Assembly: GCF_026262625.1 (NCBI RefSeq)
Contig: NZ_SHNN01000001.1
Location: 1,364,001 to 1,428,000, forward strand
Length of the DNA: 64,000 nt
Reading direction: 5' to 3'
From: Candidatus Litorirhabdus singularis
GTDB taxonomy: Bacteria > Pseudomonadota > Gammaproteobacteria > Pseudomonadales > Halieaceae
Part shown: positions 34,507 through 43,132 of the stretch, in pieces
Position numbering within the stretch: the first letter of the stretch is position 1
Layout of the letters: every line of letters starts with the position of its first letter
Notes under the pieces: model-generated
What the model saw: the letters and a program-made list of their open reading frames with translations, nothing else
Database searches by the model: none
Told to the model about the DNA's origin: nothing
Translations under genes and position numbers: made by a program

Positions 34507-35676
34507 TTACTCCGCCGTCACTGGCTCTCCAGGAGCCGCCTCAACGACAACAATGCTGCCAATTTCACTGAGTAAATAGAGCGCTCCGTCCGGACCGGTT
34601 TCAACACCACGCGTGCGCATCTTCAGGTTTTCAAACAACAGCTCTTCAGCGACCATCTGCTGGCCTGCCAGCGCCAGACGACTGACGTGGGCTCGGAGGC
34701 CTGTCACAAACAAGTTATTTTGCCACTGGGGGATCTGGTTGCCGGTATAAAAGCCGATACCCGCGGTGGCGATAGAGGGCACGTAATAGTGTACGGGCTG
34801 CTCCATCCCCGCTTTAACTCCACCTTCACCGATGGCACCGCCACCATATTCCTCGCCATAGGTAATCACAGGCCAGCCGTAGTTGGCGCCGCCACGAATC
34901 AGGTTGATTTCGTCCCCGCCCTGGGGGCCGTGCTCGGCGGCCCATAGCTCACGGCTTTGCGGATGGATCGCCAGTCCCTGTGGATTGCGGTGTCCCCAGC
35001 TAAATATTGTCTGACGCGCTTTGTTCTGGCCGATCAGGGGATTGTCGGACGGTATGCCGCCGGTGTCTGTGAGCCGATGTATCTTGCCCAGATCGGTGCT
35101 CAGGTCCTGCGCGTTCTCGCGGCGGCCGCGATCACCCACGCTGAGGTAAAGGTGTCCGTTATCATCAAAGACCATCGCGCCGCCAAAATGCCGGGTGGTC
35201 TTTAGCGCTGGCGCTGCGGTAAACACTACTTGGGAATCGTGTAATTGATTGTCAGCCAGTCTGGCGCGTAGCAGGCGGGTGCTGTAGGTGTCATCGGGTA
35301 AGGCTATCGAGTAGCTCAGGTAGAGTAACCCGTTGTCAGGGAACCGTGGATGCAGGGTCACACCTAACAGCCCGCCTTGACCCTCAAACGCTACTTCAGG
35401 AATATTGCCGATGACGGTGCTGGAGCCGCTAGTCAGGTTGATGCGGGTTAGGCGCCCGACTTTCTCAGTGACCAGAAATTCAACATCACTGATAAACACC
35501 ATGTCCCATGGAAACTCCAGATCCTGCGCGACTGTGCGAAGACTGACCGTTACGTCACGAGCCTGGTAGGGAGTTTTGGTATCGCTCGCCATGGATGGCA
35601 CCGAAGAGTGCCCCTGCATTGCGTCGCAGCCGATCAGCAACAAGAAACAGGTCAAACCCAATATTTTCATCATCAT
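34507..35676 (-). CDS. PQQ-dependent sugar dehydrogenase-type beta-propeller lipoprotein
   Basis: 389 residues with a lipobox LLLIGC (Cys near residue 18). The six-bladed propeller of soluble aldose/sorbosone dehydrogenases is visible: VAQDLEFPWDMVFI, GQGGLLGVTLHP, HFGGAMVFDDNGHLYLSVGD, GHRNPQGLAIHP and AEHGPQGGDEINLI. These blocks carry the PQQ and calcium ligands. The protein should oxidise aldose sugars at the membrane or periplasm if PQQ is supplied; PQQ synthesis genes are not in the window. It follows egtD by 126 bases on the same strand, and whether it shares the ergothioneine transcript is unclear. Confidence 0.87.
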   Translation of the reverse strand: MMMKILGLTCFLLLIGCDAMQGHSSVPSMASDTKTPYQARDVTVSLRTVAQDLEFPWDMVFISDVEFLVTEKVGRLTRINLTSGSSTVIGNIPEVAFEGQGGLLGVTLHPRFPDNGLLYLSYSIALPDDTYSTRLLRARLADNQLHDSQVVFTAAPALKTTRHFGGAMVFDDNGHLYLSVGDRGRRENAQDLSTDLGKIHRLTDTGGIPSDNPLIGQNKARQTIFSWGHRNPQGLAIHPQSRELWAAEHGPQGGDEINLIRGGANYGWPVITYGEEYGGGAIGEGGVKAGMEQPVHYYVPSIATAGIGFYTGNQIPQWQNNLFVTGLRAHVSRLALAGQQMVAEELLFENLKMRTRGVETGPDGALYLLSEIGSIVVVEAAPGEPVTAE

Positions 35677-35802
35677 TGAAAAAGTCTCCGCGGTTTTGTG
35701 AGCAAGTCTCGTAGGTATTTCAGTTACGCGCTGGAGCGATCTTCAGAGCATATCGTTGGGCGTATCTAGTCTCCTGTCTCGGTAAGCAACCCGTGGCACT
35801 GC

Positions 35803-36777
35803 TCACATGGGCTGTAGAAAATAGACCCCGAAGTTTTTCTGTTCATCCTGCCAACTGGTTTGAATCTTGAGGTCAGCGGCAGCAGCCAGAGCGGCGAAGT
35901 CTTCGTAGCTGTACTTATAAGAATTTTCAGTATGAATTGTCTCGCCGCGTGCAAACTCCAGCGTCTGACCACTACACTCGACATTCTGCTGCATCTGGCT
36001 GACCAGATGCATCTCGATACGGCGAGCGTCGGTATTATAAAAAGCGTGATGCTGGAACTGTGACTCATCGAAGTCGGTATCAAGCAGCTGGTTCATGCGA
36101 CGCAGAACGTTCAGGTTAAAGGCTGCGGTGATACCCTCGACATCGTTGTATGCGGCGTTCAGCTGCGCTGTGGCTTTGTGTGTATCAACACCCAGTAGTG
36201 CGCCGCCAGATTCCCCGATCAGGTCTCTCACGCGCGCCAGAAATCGAATGGCAGCCTCAGGCTCAAGATTGCCCAAGGTCGAGCCTGGGTAGAAGACGAC
36301 GCGTCTGGCATCAGGTAGATCATTCACAAAAGACCAGCCTTGATTGAAATCGGCACACACCGCATGGATGTCCAGCCATGGATACTCATCGCCAAGCTGT
36401 AAAGCTGCTGACTGCAGGAAATCGGCTGATATATCCATGGGCACGTAGGCGGCTGGGCGGAGATGCTGCAGCAGAGTCCTGACTTTTTCGCTGGAGCCAC
36501 TGCCGGGCTCAATTAGCAGACAGCCGTCGCCGCAGTGCTCGCTGATCTCCGCGCAATTTTCCTGCAGGATAGCCAGCTCGGTCCGCGTGGGGTAATACTC
36601 CGGTAGGCGGGTTATTTGATCGAATAGCTGTGAGCCGCGCTCGTCATAAAACCATTTGGGATTGACGGTTTTCTGGCGCGCGGTTAAGCCCTGCATGATT
36701 TCATGCTGACTGACACCCAGTTCCGGATGCTCGTCACGGAAGGTCACATTATTGGCTTTTTTCAGAGCTTGCTTCAT
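35803..36777 (-). CDS. egtD: L-histidine N-alpha-trimethyltransferase
   Basis: 324 residues. The family start LTARQKTVNPKWFYDERGSQLFD and ITRLPEYYPTRTE identify EgtD/DUF2260-type methyltransferases. The SAM site is LIEPGSGSSEKVRTLL near residue 85, and VVFYPGSTLGNLEP lies near residue 155. EgtD adds three methyl groups to histidine to make hercynine, the first step of ergothioneine synthesis. It lies 23 bases after egtB on the same strand. The pairing makes the assignment firm. Confidence 0.95.
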   Translation of the reverse strand: MKQALKKANNVTFRDEHPELGVSQHEIMQGLTARQKTVNPKWFYDERGSQLFDQITRLPEYYPTRTELAILQENCAEISEHCGDGCLLIEPGSGSSEKVRTLLQHLRPAAYVPMDISADFLQSAALQLGDEYPWLDIHAVCADFNQGWSFVNDLPDARRVVFYPGSTLGNLEPEAAIRFLARVRDLIGESGGALLGVDTHKATAQLNAAYNDVEGITAAFNLNVLRRMNQLLDTDFDESQFQHHAFYNTDARRIEMHLVSQMQQNVECSGQTLEFARGETIHTENSYKYSYEDFAALAAAADLKIQTSWQDEQKNFGVYFLQPM

Positions 36778-36800
36778 CTATGTCTGGCCTTGTTTGCCCG

Positions 36801-38039
36801 CTAGCGTGCGAGGCGGATACCGCTGAACTGCCAGCGGTCCTGAGGATAAAAGAAATTACGGTAAGACGAGCGAGCCTGGCTGTCCTTGGTAACGCAGCTA
36901 CTGCCGCGTAACACCCACTGGTTGCTCATAAACTTACCGTTGTATTCGCCTATGGCACCGGCAGATGCCTGATAGCCAGGGTAGGGTGTGTAAGCGCTGC
37001 GGGTCCATTGCCAGCAGTCACCGTAGAGTTGGTTAATACCTGCGTCGGCTGGGGCTGGCCGTGGGTGATAGTGTGCATCATCCAGACCGCGGGTGGCGGG
37101 TTGTCCTTGCGCAGCCGTTTCCCATTCCTGTTCGGTGGGCAAACGCGCGCCAATCCAGCGCGCGTAGGCTTCAGCTTCATAGCCGCTAACATGGCACACC
37201 GGGTTCTCCGGAAGCCGTTGTTTGAGCCCGTACAGGCTGTATTCCAAGGCCTGTCCGTCGCGCTCTAGCCAATACAGGGGGGCGCGCCACTTCTCGGTCT
37301 GCAGCGTACTCCAGCCATCAGCCAACCACAGCTCGGCGTTTTGATAACCCCCGGCATCGACAAATTCCTGATATTCGGCATTGGTGACCAAGCGACTGCA
37401 CAATTCATAGGGCTGAAGGTAAGACTGGTGACGCGGCAGTTCATTGTCAAAATTGAAGCCTTGGCCTTGATGCCCGATTTCGACCAGGCCGCCCGGGTAT
37501 TTCAGCCAGGAAGCGGGCGCGCCCTGTGCTGCCGGCTCAGGGTGCACTGAGCTATAGGCGGGATACAGAGGGTTGGCATTCAGAGAGTACTTGATGTCGG
37601 TAAAAAACAACTCTTGGTGCTGTCGTTCGTGTTCAACGCCCAAGACCAGTCGCTCTTCTATAGTTTCTTGAGATGTCGCGTCAGCGTCCTTGATAAGTTG
37701 GAGCAGGGCTTGGTCAACTCGCTCGCGGTAGGCGAGTACTTCATCCAGTGTTGGTCGCGACAGTAGGCCGCGTTGGTCGCGCGGATGCTGAGCGCCAATG
37801 CCGTTGTAATAGGAATTGAACAGCACTGAGAAAGCCGGATTCTGGGGCGTATAGTGACTCGCGAATGGGATCAAAATAAACGTTTCGAAAAACCAGGTGG
37901 TATGGGCCAAATGCCATTTTGGGGGGCTGGCGAAGGCCGCTCCCTGCAGGCAATAGTCCTCCACCAGTAGGGGTTCACACAGGGCTATGGATTGCTGGCG
38001 TGTTTCGATGAAAGCGGCGATGTGCTCAGGATTCTTCAT
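36801..38039 (-). CDS. egtB: Ergothioneine sulfoxide synthase (hercynine oxygenase)
   Basis: 412 residues from the ATG at 38037-38039. The DinB-like N-terminal domain has the iron-binding pattern WHLAHTTWFFETF with HERQHQELF about 85 residues later, giving the three-histidine site. The C-terminal formylglycine-generating-enzyme-like domain ends with WVLRGSSCVTKDSQARSSYRNFFYP and FSGIRLAR. EgtB joins hercynine with cysteine or gamma-glutamylcysteine using oxygen. Its start overlaps the PhzF-like gene by 14 bases. SenA, the selenoneine synthase, is a close relative, but senB and senC are absent nearby, so EgtB is preferred. Confidence 0.93.
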   Translation of the reverse strand: MKNPEHIAAFIETRQQSIALCEPLLVEDYCLQGAAFASPPKWHLAHTTWFFETFILIPFASHYTPQNPAFSVLFNSYYNGIGAQHPRDQRGLLSRPTLDEVLAYRERVDQALLQLIKDADATSQETIEERLVLGVEHERQHQELFFTDIKYSLNANPLYPAYSSVHPEPAAQGAPASWLKYPGGLVEIGHQGQGFNFDNELPRHQSYLQPYELCSRLVTNAEYQEFVDAGGYQNAELWLADGWSTLQTEKWRAPLYWLERDGQALEYSLYGLKQRLPENPVCHVSGYEAEAYARWIGARLPTEQEWETAAQGQPATRGLDDAHYHPRPAPADAGINQLYGDCWQWTRSAYTPYPGYQASAGAIGEYNGKFMSNQWVLRGSSCVTKDSQARSSYRNFFYPQDRWQFSGIRLAR

Positions 38040-38844
38040 CTGCGCCCTCGCCGTTCTCACACAACATGTGGCCACCCACCCAGGTGATTTCAGGTTCTCT
38101 GCGGCTTAACAGTTCGCCACCCTGGGGTGAGCACTGCCAGGCACGCAGCGAATCGCCTCGCTGCGGTTGCCAATAATCGGCCAGCACTCGCATAGCCGAA
38201 CCGGTGGCGGCATCCTCGACAGAGCTGTATTGCGGCGCGAAATAGCGAAAGTGAATATCAAAGCCAGAGGGGGTGGTGTCCAGGCAGGTGGCGATGACCG
38301 CTCTTTGAGTATGCCGTCCCAGATGGGTAGGGAAGGCAAGTTCCTGCAGGGGGAAGTCAGCTGGCCAGGCCAGGATTAAATAGTCATCACTTTGTCCTGC
38401 TGTGGCGGCACTTGCAGGCTGTTGCTGAAATAGCTCCTGTACCCAGTCAGGTACACCGCAATGGAAGATTTCCAGTGGCGGTAGCCCGACCCAGCTGATG
38501 CTGTTGCTGTGTTCAAACTGCGCAGTAGTGTCGTTCATGTTGAGGGTCTGTACCGGCACTCCCGATCTTGAAAGCACTGTGCCGCAGCTCATTAGCCCGT
38601 GTCCACATAGCTTGATAGGCAAACCGTTTGGCCCCCAACAACTGACACTTGCAGCTCCAGCTGCCGTAGGCCAGGTATAACACTGGGTAACTTCACCAGC
38701 TTCTGGAACGGCGTCAGTGGCTTCTGCCCACGCGGTAACGCAGCAGGGGTTACCCAGCAGCGAAAATTCCGCGCCGTTGTTAGCAGTGCCCGCGAATGCT
38801 CTAACGGTCATAGCTGCAATATGATGTGAAATGCTGTTACCCAC
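38026..38844 (-). CDS. PhzF-family isomerase-like protein in the ergothioneine operon
   Basis: 272 residues as annotated from a GTG; an ATG 11 codons later (38811) would give the more usual PhzF start MTVRAFAG. Neither has a strong ribosome-binding site. The PhzF fold is shown by LGNPCCVTAW, LCGHGLMSCG and the C-terminal VEDAATGSAMRVLADYW motif, whose Glu is in the place of the family's catalytic acid. PhzF proteins isomerise or epimerise small acids, and the physiological role of most is unknown. It overlaps egtB by 14 bases and follows the transporter, so a role in handling a hercynine- or ergothioneine-related compound is plausible but not established. Confidence 0.85.
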   Translation of the reverse strand: MGNSISHHIAAMTVRAFAGTANNGAEFSLLGNPCCVTAWAEATDAVPEAGEVTQCYTWPTAAGAASVSCWGPNGLPIKLCGHGLMSCGTVLSRSGVPVQTLNMNDTTAQFEHSNSISWVGLPPLEIFHCGVPDWVQELFQQQPASAATAGQSDDYLILAWPADFPLQELAFPTHLGRHTQRAVIATCLDTTPSGFDIHFRYFAPQYSSVEDAATGSAMRVLADYWQPQRGDSLRAWQCSPQGGELLSRREPEITWVGGHMLCENGEGADEES

Positions 38845-38911
38845 CGACGAATCTGGTTGAAATTGAAACTGGCGATAGCCTACCAGTTTTTTGCAGCGGG
38901 TTCACAGTGTG

Positions 38912-40390
38912 TTAGCTGACCCGCAAGTGCGCTGGTATGACGAAACGTTCTATGGCTTCAAATATCAGTTCAACGGTTATGGCCAGCAAGGCAGCCGGAA
39001 TCGCACCTTCAAGAATCAGGCTGTGGTCATTGAGTGTAAGGCCGGTAATGATCGGCTCACCCAAGCCACCGGCGCCTACGAAGGCCGCCAGCGTAGCGGT
39101 GCCGATACTGATAATTGCTGCGGTTTTTACGCCTGCCAGAATGGTCGGTGCAGCCAAAGGTAGTTCTATTTTAAGCAGTTGTTGGGTAGGGCTAAGCCCC
39201 AGCCCCGCCGCAACTTGTTTTAGCAACGGGTCAATATTGAACAAGGCAGTGAGCGTATTGCGTACGATAGGCAATAGCGAATACAGAAATAACGCGATGA
39301 TTGCAGGCAGCTCACCCAGACCCACCAAAGGAATTAACAGCGCCAGTAGTGCCAGAGCAGGAATGGTTTGAAGAAGACCGGTGACGTAGAGCAATGCGCT
39401 GGCAGCGCGCTGCCGCCGAGCCAGCGTCAGAGTCAGTGGAATCGCAACCAAACAGCCAAGCGCCAGTGCTAAAGAGGTTAGCTTTAGATGCACCAGCGTA
39501 TTGTTCAGTATGCGACTGGCTTGGGTTGGTGCGGTTGAAGTGGCGTTAGCGATTAAACCCTGCGTATGGAGAAAGTCAGCTGCGACGCTGGTAATAGCTT
39601 CGCCGTCATTCGCCACCCGCTGGTTCAGCGCGCGCATATTGGTTTCGTCAAAGGCATTTGCTAATTCCTCCAGCACTTGATTTAGGGCTGGGCTGCTATC
39701 CTGACGAGTGAGTAAGCCGGCGTCGTAGGTAGGGAAAAAATTGCGATCGTCGCTCAATAACCTGAGTTGGTAGCGGCTTAGTTCACCATCCGTGGTATAG
39801 GCGTCAGTCACATCTAGCTGGCCGTTGTCCAGTGCCGGATATGCCAGAGCGTGTTCTATGCCGGTGGGCTGTTGCGGCAATCCATATCGCGACTGCAGGG
39901 CGGGCCAGCCGTCACCGCGGTTCAGAAATTCGTGCGAGAACGCGAGTAACAAATCTGGTTGCCGCGATAAGTCACTAATGGCCTTCAGTCCGCGCGCCCG
40001 GGCCGTAGCCTCCGTGACCGCGATGGCATAACTATTGTTGAAGCCCAGCTCGACCCGAAATACCAGGCCGCGCTCAGCTAGTGCCGCGTTCAAGTCGGCT
40101 CTGGATAGCTCTGGTTGTTTGAGAATAGCTTCGGTCAACGTCCCGGTGTACTCCGGGTAGACATCAAGCTCACCCTGGCGCAGGCCCTCGAAGGCAATCA
40201 TTGAGCCACCAAGACCCAGCTTGCGTTCTACTTCAAAGCCCCGTGCCTCAAGCAACTGCGCCGTTATCTCGGCGAGTATGTGGCTTTCAGTGAAAGCTTT
40301 AGATGCGACTACCGCTTTCTCTTTTGCCGCCATTTGGCTCGCGCCTAGCGCCAGCCAAATGCTCAGGCTCATTACGATCAGCGCCTTCAT
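38912..40390 (-). CDS. Betaine-type ABC importer, binding protein fused to permease
   Basis: 492 residues joining two normally separate parts. Residues 1-22 are a signal peptide. About 25-285 form an OpuAC/ProX-like substrate-binding domain (SKAFTESHILAEI, LDVYPEYTGTLTEAIL, DAYTTDGELSRYQL). From about 300 there is an inner-membrane permease with its coupling motif in GLSPTQQLLKIELPLAAPT and the end AAFVGAGGLGEPI. Such fusions import quaternary-amine solutes such as betaine. In EgtU, a known ergothioneine importer of Firmicutes and Helicobacter, the order is permease then binding domain; here it is reversed. Next to egtB and egtD, uptake of ergothioneine, hercynine or a related betaine is the best hypothesis. 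Translation is coupled to the ATPase gene (ATGA). Confidence 0.87.
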   Translation of the reverse strand: MKALIVMSLSIWLALGASQMAAKEKAVVASKAFTESHILAEITAQLLEARGFEVERKLGLGGSMIAFEGLRQGELDVYPEYTGTLTEAILKQPELSRADLNAALAERGLVFRVELGFNNSYAIAVTEATARARGLKAISDLSRQPDLLLAFSHEFLNRGDGWPALQSRYGLPQQPTGIEHALAYPALDNGQLDVTDAYTTDGELSRYQLRLLSDDRNFFPTYDAGLLTRQDSSPALNQVLEELANAFDETNMRALNQRVANDGEAITSVAADFLHTQGLIANATSTAPTQASRILNNTLVHLKLTSLALALGCLVAIPLTLTLARRQRAASALLYVTGLLQTIPALALLALLIPLVGLGELPAIIALFLYSLLPIVRNTLTALFNIDPLLKQVAAGLGLSPTQQLLKIELPLAAPTILAGVKTAAIISIGTATLAAFVGAGGLGEPIITGLTLNDHSLILEGAIPAALLAITVELIFEAIERFVIPAHLRVS

Positions 40391-41127
40391 CTCTGAGTCT
40401 CTGACATGATCGACTTTAATAGCGCTTCAGGTTCCAGGCCCGGTTTTGTATTGATCAGATTTTGTGTCGATTCATTCAGCGCAATCCGCCCTGCCTCCAT
40501 TACGACGATGTGATCAGCCAACAGCATTGCCTCACGCATATCGTGGGTGACTAGCACCACTGTGGTGGGTTCGTTGCGTAGCAGGTCTTGCAACTGCTGG
40601 TGGATATCGAAGCGGGTGATGGGGTCGATGGCAGCGAATGGTTCGTCCAATAACAGCACCTCTGGCCGCAGCAGCATGGCGCGGCATAGGCCGGCACGCT
40701 GCTGCTGACCCCCGCTAAGTTGGTGGGGATAGGCGTTGAGCAAATCGGTGGACAGTTGCGTTAGTGATAATAACTCGTCGATACGCGGGGAGATGGAATC
40801 TGGTGACCAGCCCGCAGCTACAGCAGGTAGGGCGATATTGTCCCGAGTGTTCAAGTGAGGGAATAAACCGGTCCCCTGAACCGCGTAGCCCATGCGGCGG
40901 CGCAGTGTCGGCAGAGCGAGGTAGTTCAAGCTTTCGCCGAACACTTCAATGCTGCCAGAATCTGGTTGAGTCAGCCCATTACAGAGCTTAAGTAGCGTTG
41001 ACTTGCCGCAACCGCTGCGGCCGATAATAGCAGTCAGCTTTCCGGTTTCGAAGGCCAGGTTGATGTCCTGTAATACCGGGCGCGAATCATAGGACTTGGT
41101 CACGGCGGAGAATGTTATTGCGTGCAT
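40387..41127 (-). CDS. ABC transporter ATPase of the betaine/ergothioneine-type importer
   Basis: 246 residues from the ATG at 41125-41127. The complete ABC set is present: Walker A GRSGCGKST, the Q-loop after RRRMGYAVQG, the signature LSGGQQQR, Walker B VLLLDEPF and the switch His in LVTHD. It matches the OpuBA/ProV branch but lacks long CBS domains. It starts 4 bases after the GPH-permease stop and overlaps the binding-protein/permease gene, so it powers that transporter. Confidence 0.92.
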   Translation of the reverse strand: MHAITFSAVTKSYDSRPVLQDINLAFETGKLTAIIGRSGCGKSTLLKLCNGLTQPDSGSIEVFGESLNYLALPTLRRRMGYAVQGTGLFPHLNTRDNIALPAVAAGWSPDSISPRIDELLSLTQLSTDLLNAYPHQLSGGQQQRAGLCRAMLLRPEVLLLDEPFAAIDPITRFDIHQQLQDLLRNEPTTVVLVTHDMREAMLLADHIVVMEAGRIALNESTQNLINTKPGLEPEALLKSIMSETQR

Positions 41128-41131
41128 GGGA

Positions 41132-42478
41132 CTATACTTGCATAGACTGGTCACGTGCTGCCAGCTGGGCTCGAATTTCCGCGTGTTTTTGTTCGGTAAT
41201 TGGGTACTTCCAGACGATGAGTGCCCCGCAGATGAAAAATAGTGAGGGCAGCGTCGAGAAAAGGAAGCGCAGGCCAAACAGCTCTTCGTCGCCGTTGACC
41301 GCATCGGGAGCCGCATCAAAGCCCCATAGCGCCAGACCAAACATGGCGATGGCGCCACCGATCGAAGCCGTAGCCTTGGTCGCAAACGACCACGCTGCAA
41401 AAAATAGCGCCGCTCTATTTTCCCCGCTTTGCAGATTATCCAGGTCGATGACATCGGCTTTCATTGAGTTGGGTAATGCCTGGCTAAAGCCCCCGGCCGC
41501 GAAGCCGGTGATGACAGTTATAGGTAGCATCCACCAGAAATCTCCCTCTCCCAGAAACATATACAGGGGGTGTATCACCGCAATGGAGCAGTAGGCAAAA
41601 ATGTAAGCGCGATGTTTGCCGATTTTTGAGCCCAGTCTTACCCAAAATGGGATGGCGATGATGTTGCTGAGATAGAAACAGCTGAGCATGTAGATCGATT
41701 CGTTCTCTGCGCCCAACACATCGGCAACAAAGAAAATGTATAAAGGAGTGGAAATGTTAAGGCCTATGTAGCCAATCATGAAGGCCATGATCAGGCGCAG
41801 AAAGGGACCGTTGCTGAACATCAACTTGATGCCCGGAAGCAGAGGTTTAGTCGAGCGGATTTCGGTTTGTGTTTCCGGCGTAAGCGTTACGGTCAGAATC
41901 ACTGCAATTGGAAATATAATCAGCATGGTTGTGCCAACCATCTCCAGCACTGCGCTGGTTCCGCCAATGGCAAAGAAAAATAGCGCAGCGGCGGGAACTG
42001 CCTGTGCGGTAAGTTGACCGAGAGAGCCCAGTGCCGCGCGCCAGCCAGTAATCCGTGAGCGTTCATGATAATCGGTGGAGAGTTCTGCTCCCCAGGCATA
42101 ATAAGGAATTAACATCATGGTTGTGCCGATTGAAAGTACTGCCATCCAGCCGAACATATACCAGCCATCTATTTCTTCTGGTGGCATGAACAGACGGGCA
42201 ATGGCCAGCATGATAATCGGCGTGGACAAAACCACCCAGGGGCGTCGCCGGCCAAAGCGGGTAACCGTGCGGTCGCTGATATAGCCCATCAGCGGGTCCG
42301 TGATGACGTCGAGCATGCGCACCGCAAAGATGATGGTGCCAACCAGTGCCAGTGATAGACCCATGTCGCTGGTGTAAAAACGGGGAATAAATACCACGAC
42401 GGGGAAGATCGACATCATCACTGGCATGTCGGTCAAACCATAGAAAAACAACCGCGAGTTGGTCAACTTTTGTTGCAC
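41132..42478 (-). CDS. GPH-family (sugar:cation symporter-like) permease heading the ergothioneine operon
   Basis: 448 residues, twelve membrane helices. The start is GTG at 42476-42478, supported by AAGGA six bases before it; the nearby ATG is out of frame. MFS motifs of the glycoside-pentoside-hexuronide group are seen: FAVRMLDVITDPLMGYISDRT and RFGRRRPWVVLS near the N-terminus. The group usually carries sugars, but many members in degradative bacteria have other cargo. Only 4 bases separate it from the ATPase gene, placing it first in a six-gene minus-strand operon that runs to egtD. Its substrate may be related to ergothioneine or to unknown cargo. Confidence 0.85.
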   Translation of the reverse strand: MQQKLTNSRLFFYGLTDMPVMMSIFPVVVFIPRFYTSDMGLSLALVGTIIFAVRMLDVITDPLMGYISDRTVTRFGRRRPWVVLSTPIIMLAIARLFMPPEEIDGWYMFGWMAVLSIGTTMMLIPYYAWGAELSTDYHERSRITGWRAALGSLGQLTAQAVPAAALFFFAIGGTSAVLEMVGTTMLIIFPIAVILTVTLTPETQTEIRSTKPLLPGIKLMFSNGPFLRLIMAFMIGYIGLNISTPLYIFFVADVLGAENESIYMLSCFYLSNIIAIPFWVRLGSKIGKHRAYIFAYCSIAVIHPLYMFLGEGDFWWMLPITVITGFAAGGFSQALPNSMKADVIDLDNLQSGENRAALFFAAWSFATKATASIGGAIAMFGLALWGFDAAPDAVNGDEELFGLRFLFSTLPSLFFICGALIVWKYPITEQKHAEIRAQLAARDQSMQV

Positions 42479-42671
42479 GCATGTTCCTTATTATTATCGC
42501 GGCATCAAAAAACTGGCCTTGATGATCCCGTATTCGATGATCACACTCTGCGCAATAAGCCAGGGGAAAGCCAGTGTTTTTGATTTTTGTGGAGTCGTCT
42601 GACCTATTGATGGGTGAAATAGGCGATGTTTGCCTATAGTCTGTCAGGGACTTTGGAAAGAGATAATAGTT

Positions 42672-43082
42672 GTGATTACAGATGCGATTCAGATACAGAC
42701 CGACCCGGATCCGTATGCGGCCTTTAACATTGCGCAGGCCTATCGGGTGGGAGATTTGGTTTTTCTTTCCGGCCAGGCGGCGCTCGATCTTGAGGGTAAT
42801 CTGGTGGGGGTCGGCGATTTTGATGCGCAGGCCGAGCAGGCTTTCGAGAACCTCAGAGCAGTGCTGGATGCCGCCGGCTCATCGATGGATAAATTGGTCA
42901 AGGTCACCATTTACCTGACCGATATGTCGAATTTCGGAAAAATTGTGGCCTTGCGCGAACGTTATTTTTCGCCGCCCTGGCCGGCAGATACGCTAGTGGA
43001 AGTCTCGGCTTTGGCACTGCCGGAATTGATGATTGAAATTGAAGGCATTGCGCTGATAGAAGGGCAGGTAACAGCCGGCTGA
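42672..43082 (+). CDS. RidA family enamine/imine deaminase
   Basis: 136 residues from the GTG at 42672, chosen because GGAAAGAG lies just upstream and the next in-frame start further up is only a TTG. RidA signatures include AYRVGDLVFLSGQAALDLEGNLVG and the ending PELMIEIEGIALI, where the conserved arginine of true RidA is replaced. It therefore belongs to a RidA-like subgroup whose activity may differ from 2-aminoacrylate deamination. It is divergent from the GPH permease across 193 bases. Confidence 0.82.
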   Translation: MITDAIQIQTDPDPYAAFNIAQAYRVGDLVFLSGQAALDLEGNLVGVGDFDAQAEQAFENLRAVLDAAGSSMDKLVKVTIYLTDMSNFGKIVALRERYFSPPWPADTLVEVSALALPELMIEIEGIALIEGQVTAG

Positions 43083-43132
43083 GCGCTACCTGTATATATC
43101 TCAGCCGCGGTTACGCTTGGGTATGCAGGGCT

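Noticed and set aside
35766-35830. A CEQCH heme-like motif on the minus strand
   Set aside because: It sits in a shifted frame at the end of egtD, with no signal peptide or cytochrome fold, so it is chance.
36801-38039. SenA-type selenoneine synthase instead of EgtB
   Set aside because: SenA and EgtB look alike, and a selenoprotein occurs in the window. However, senB and senC are absent and egtD is adjacent, so EgtB is the simpler call.
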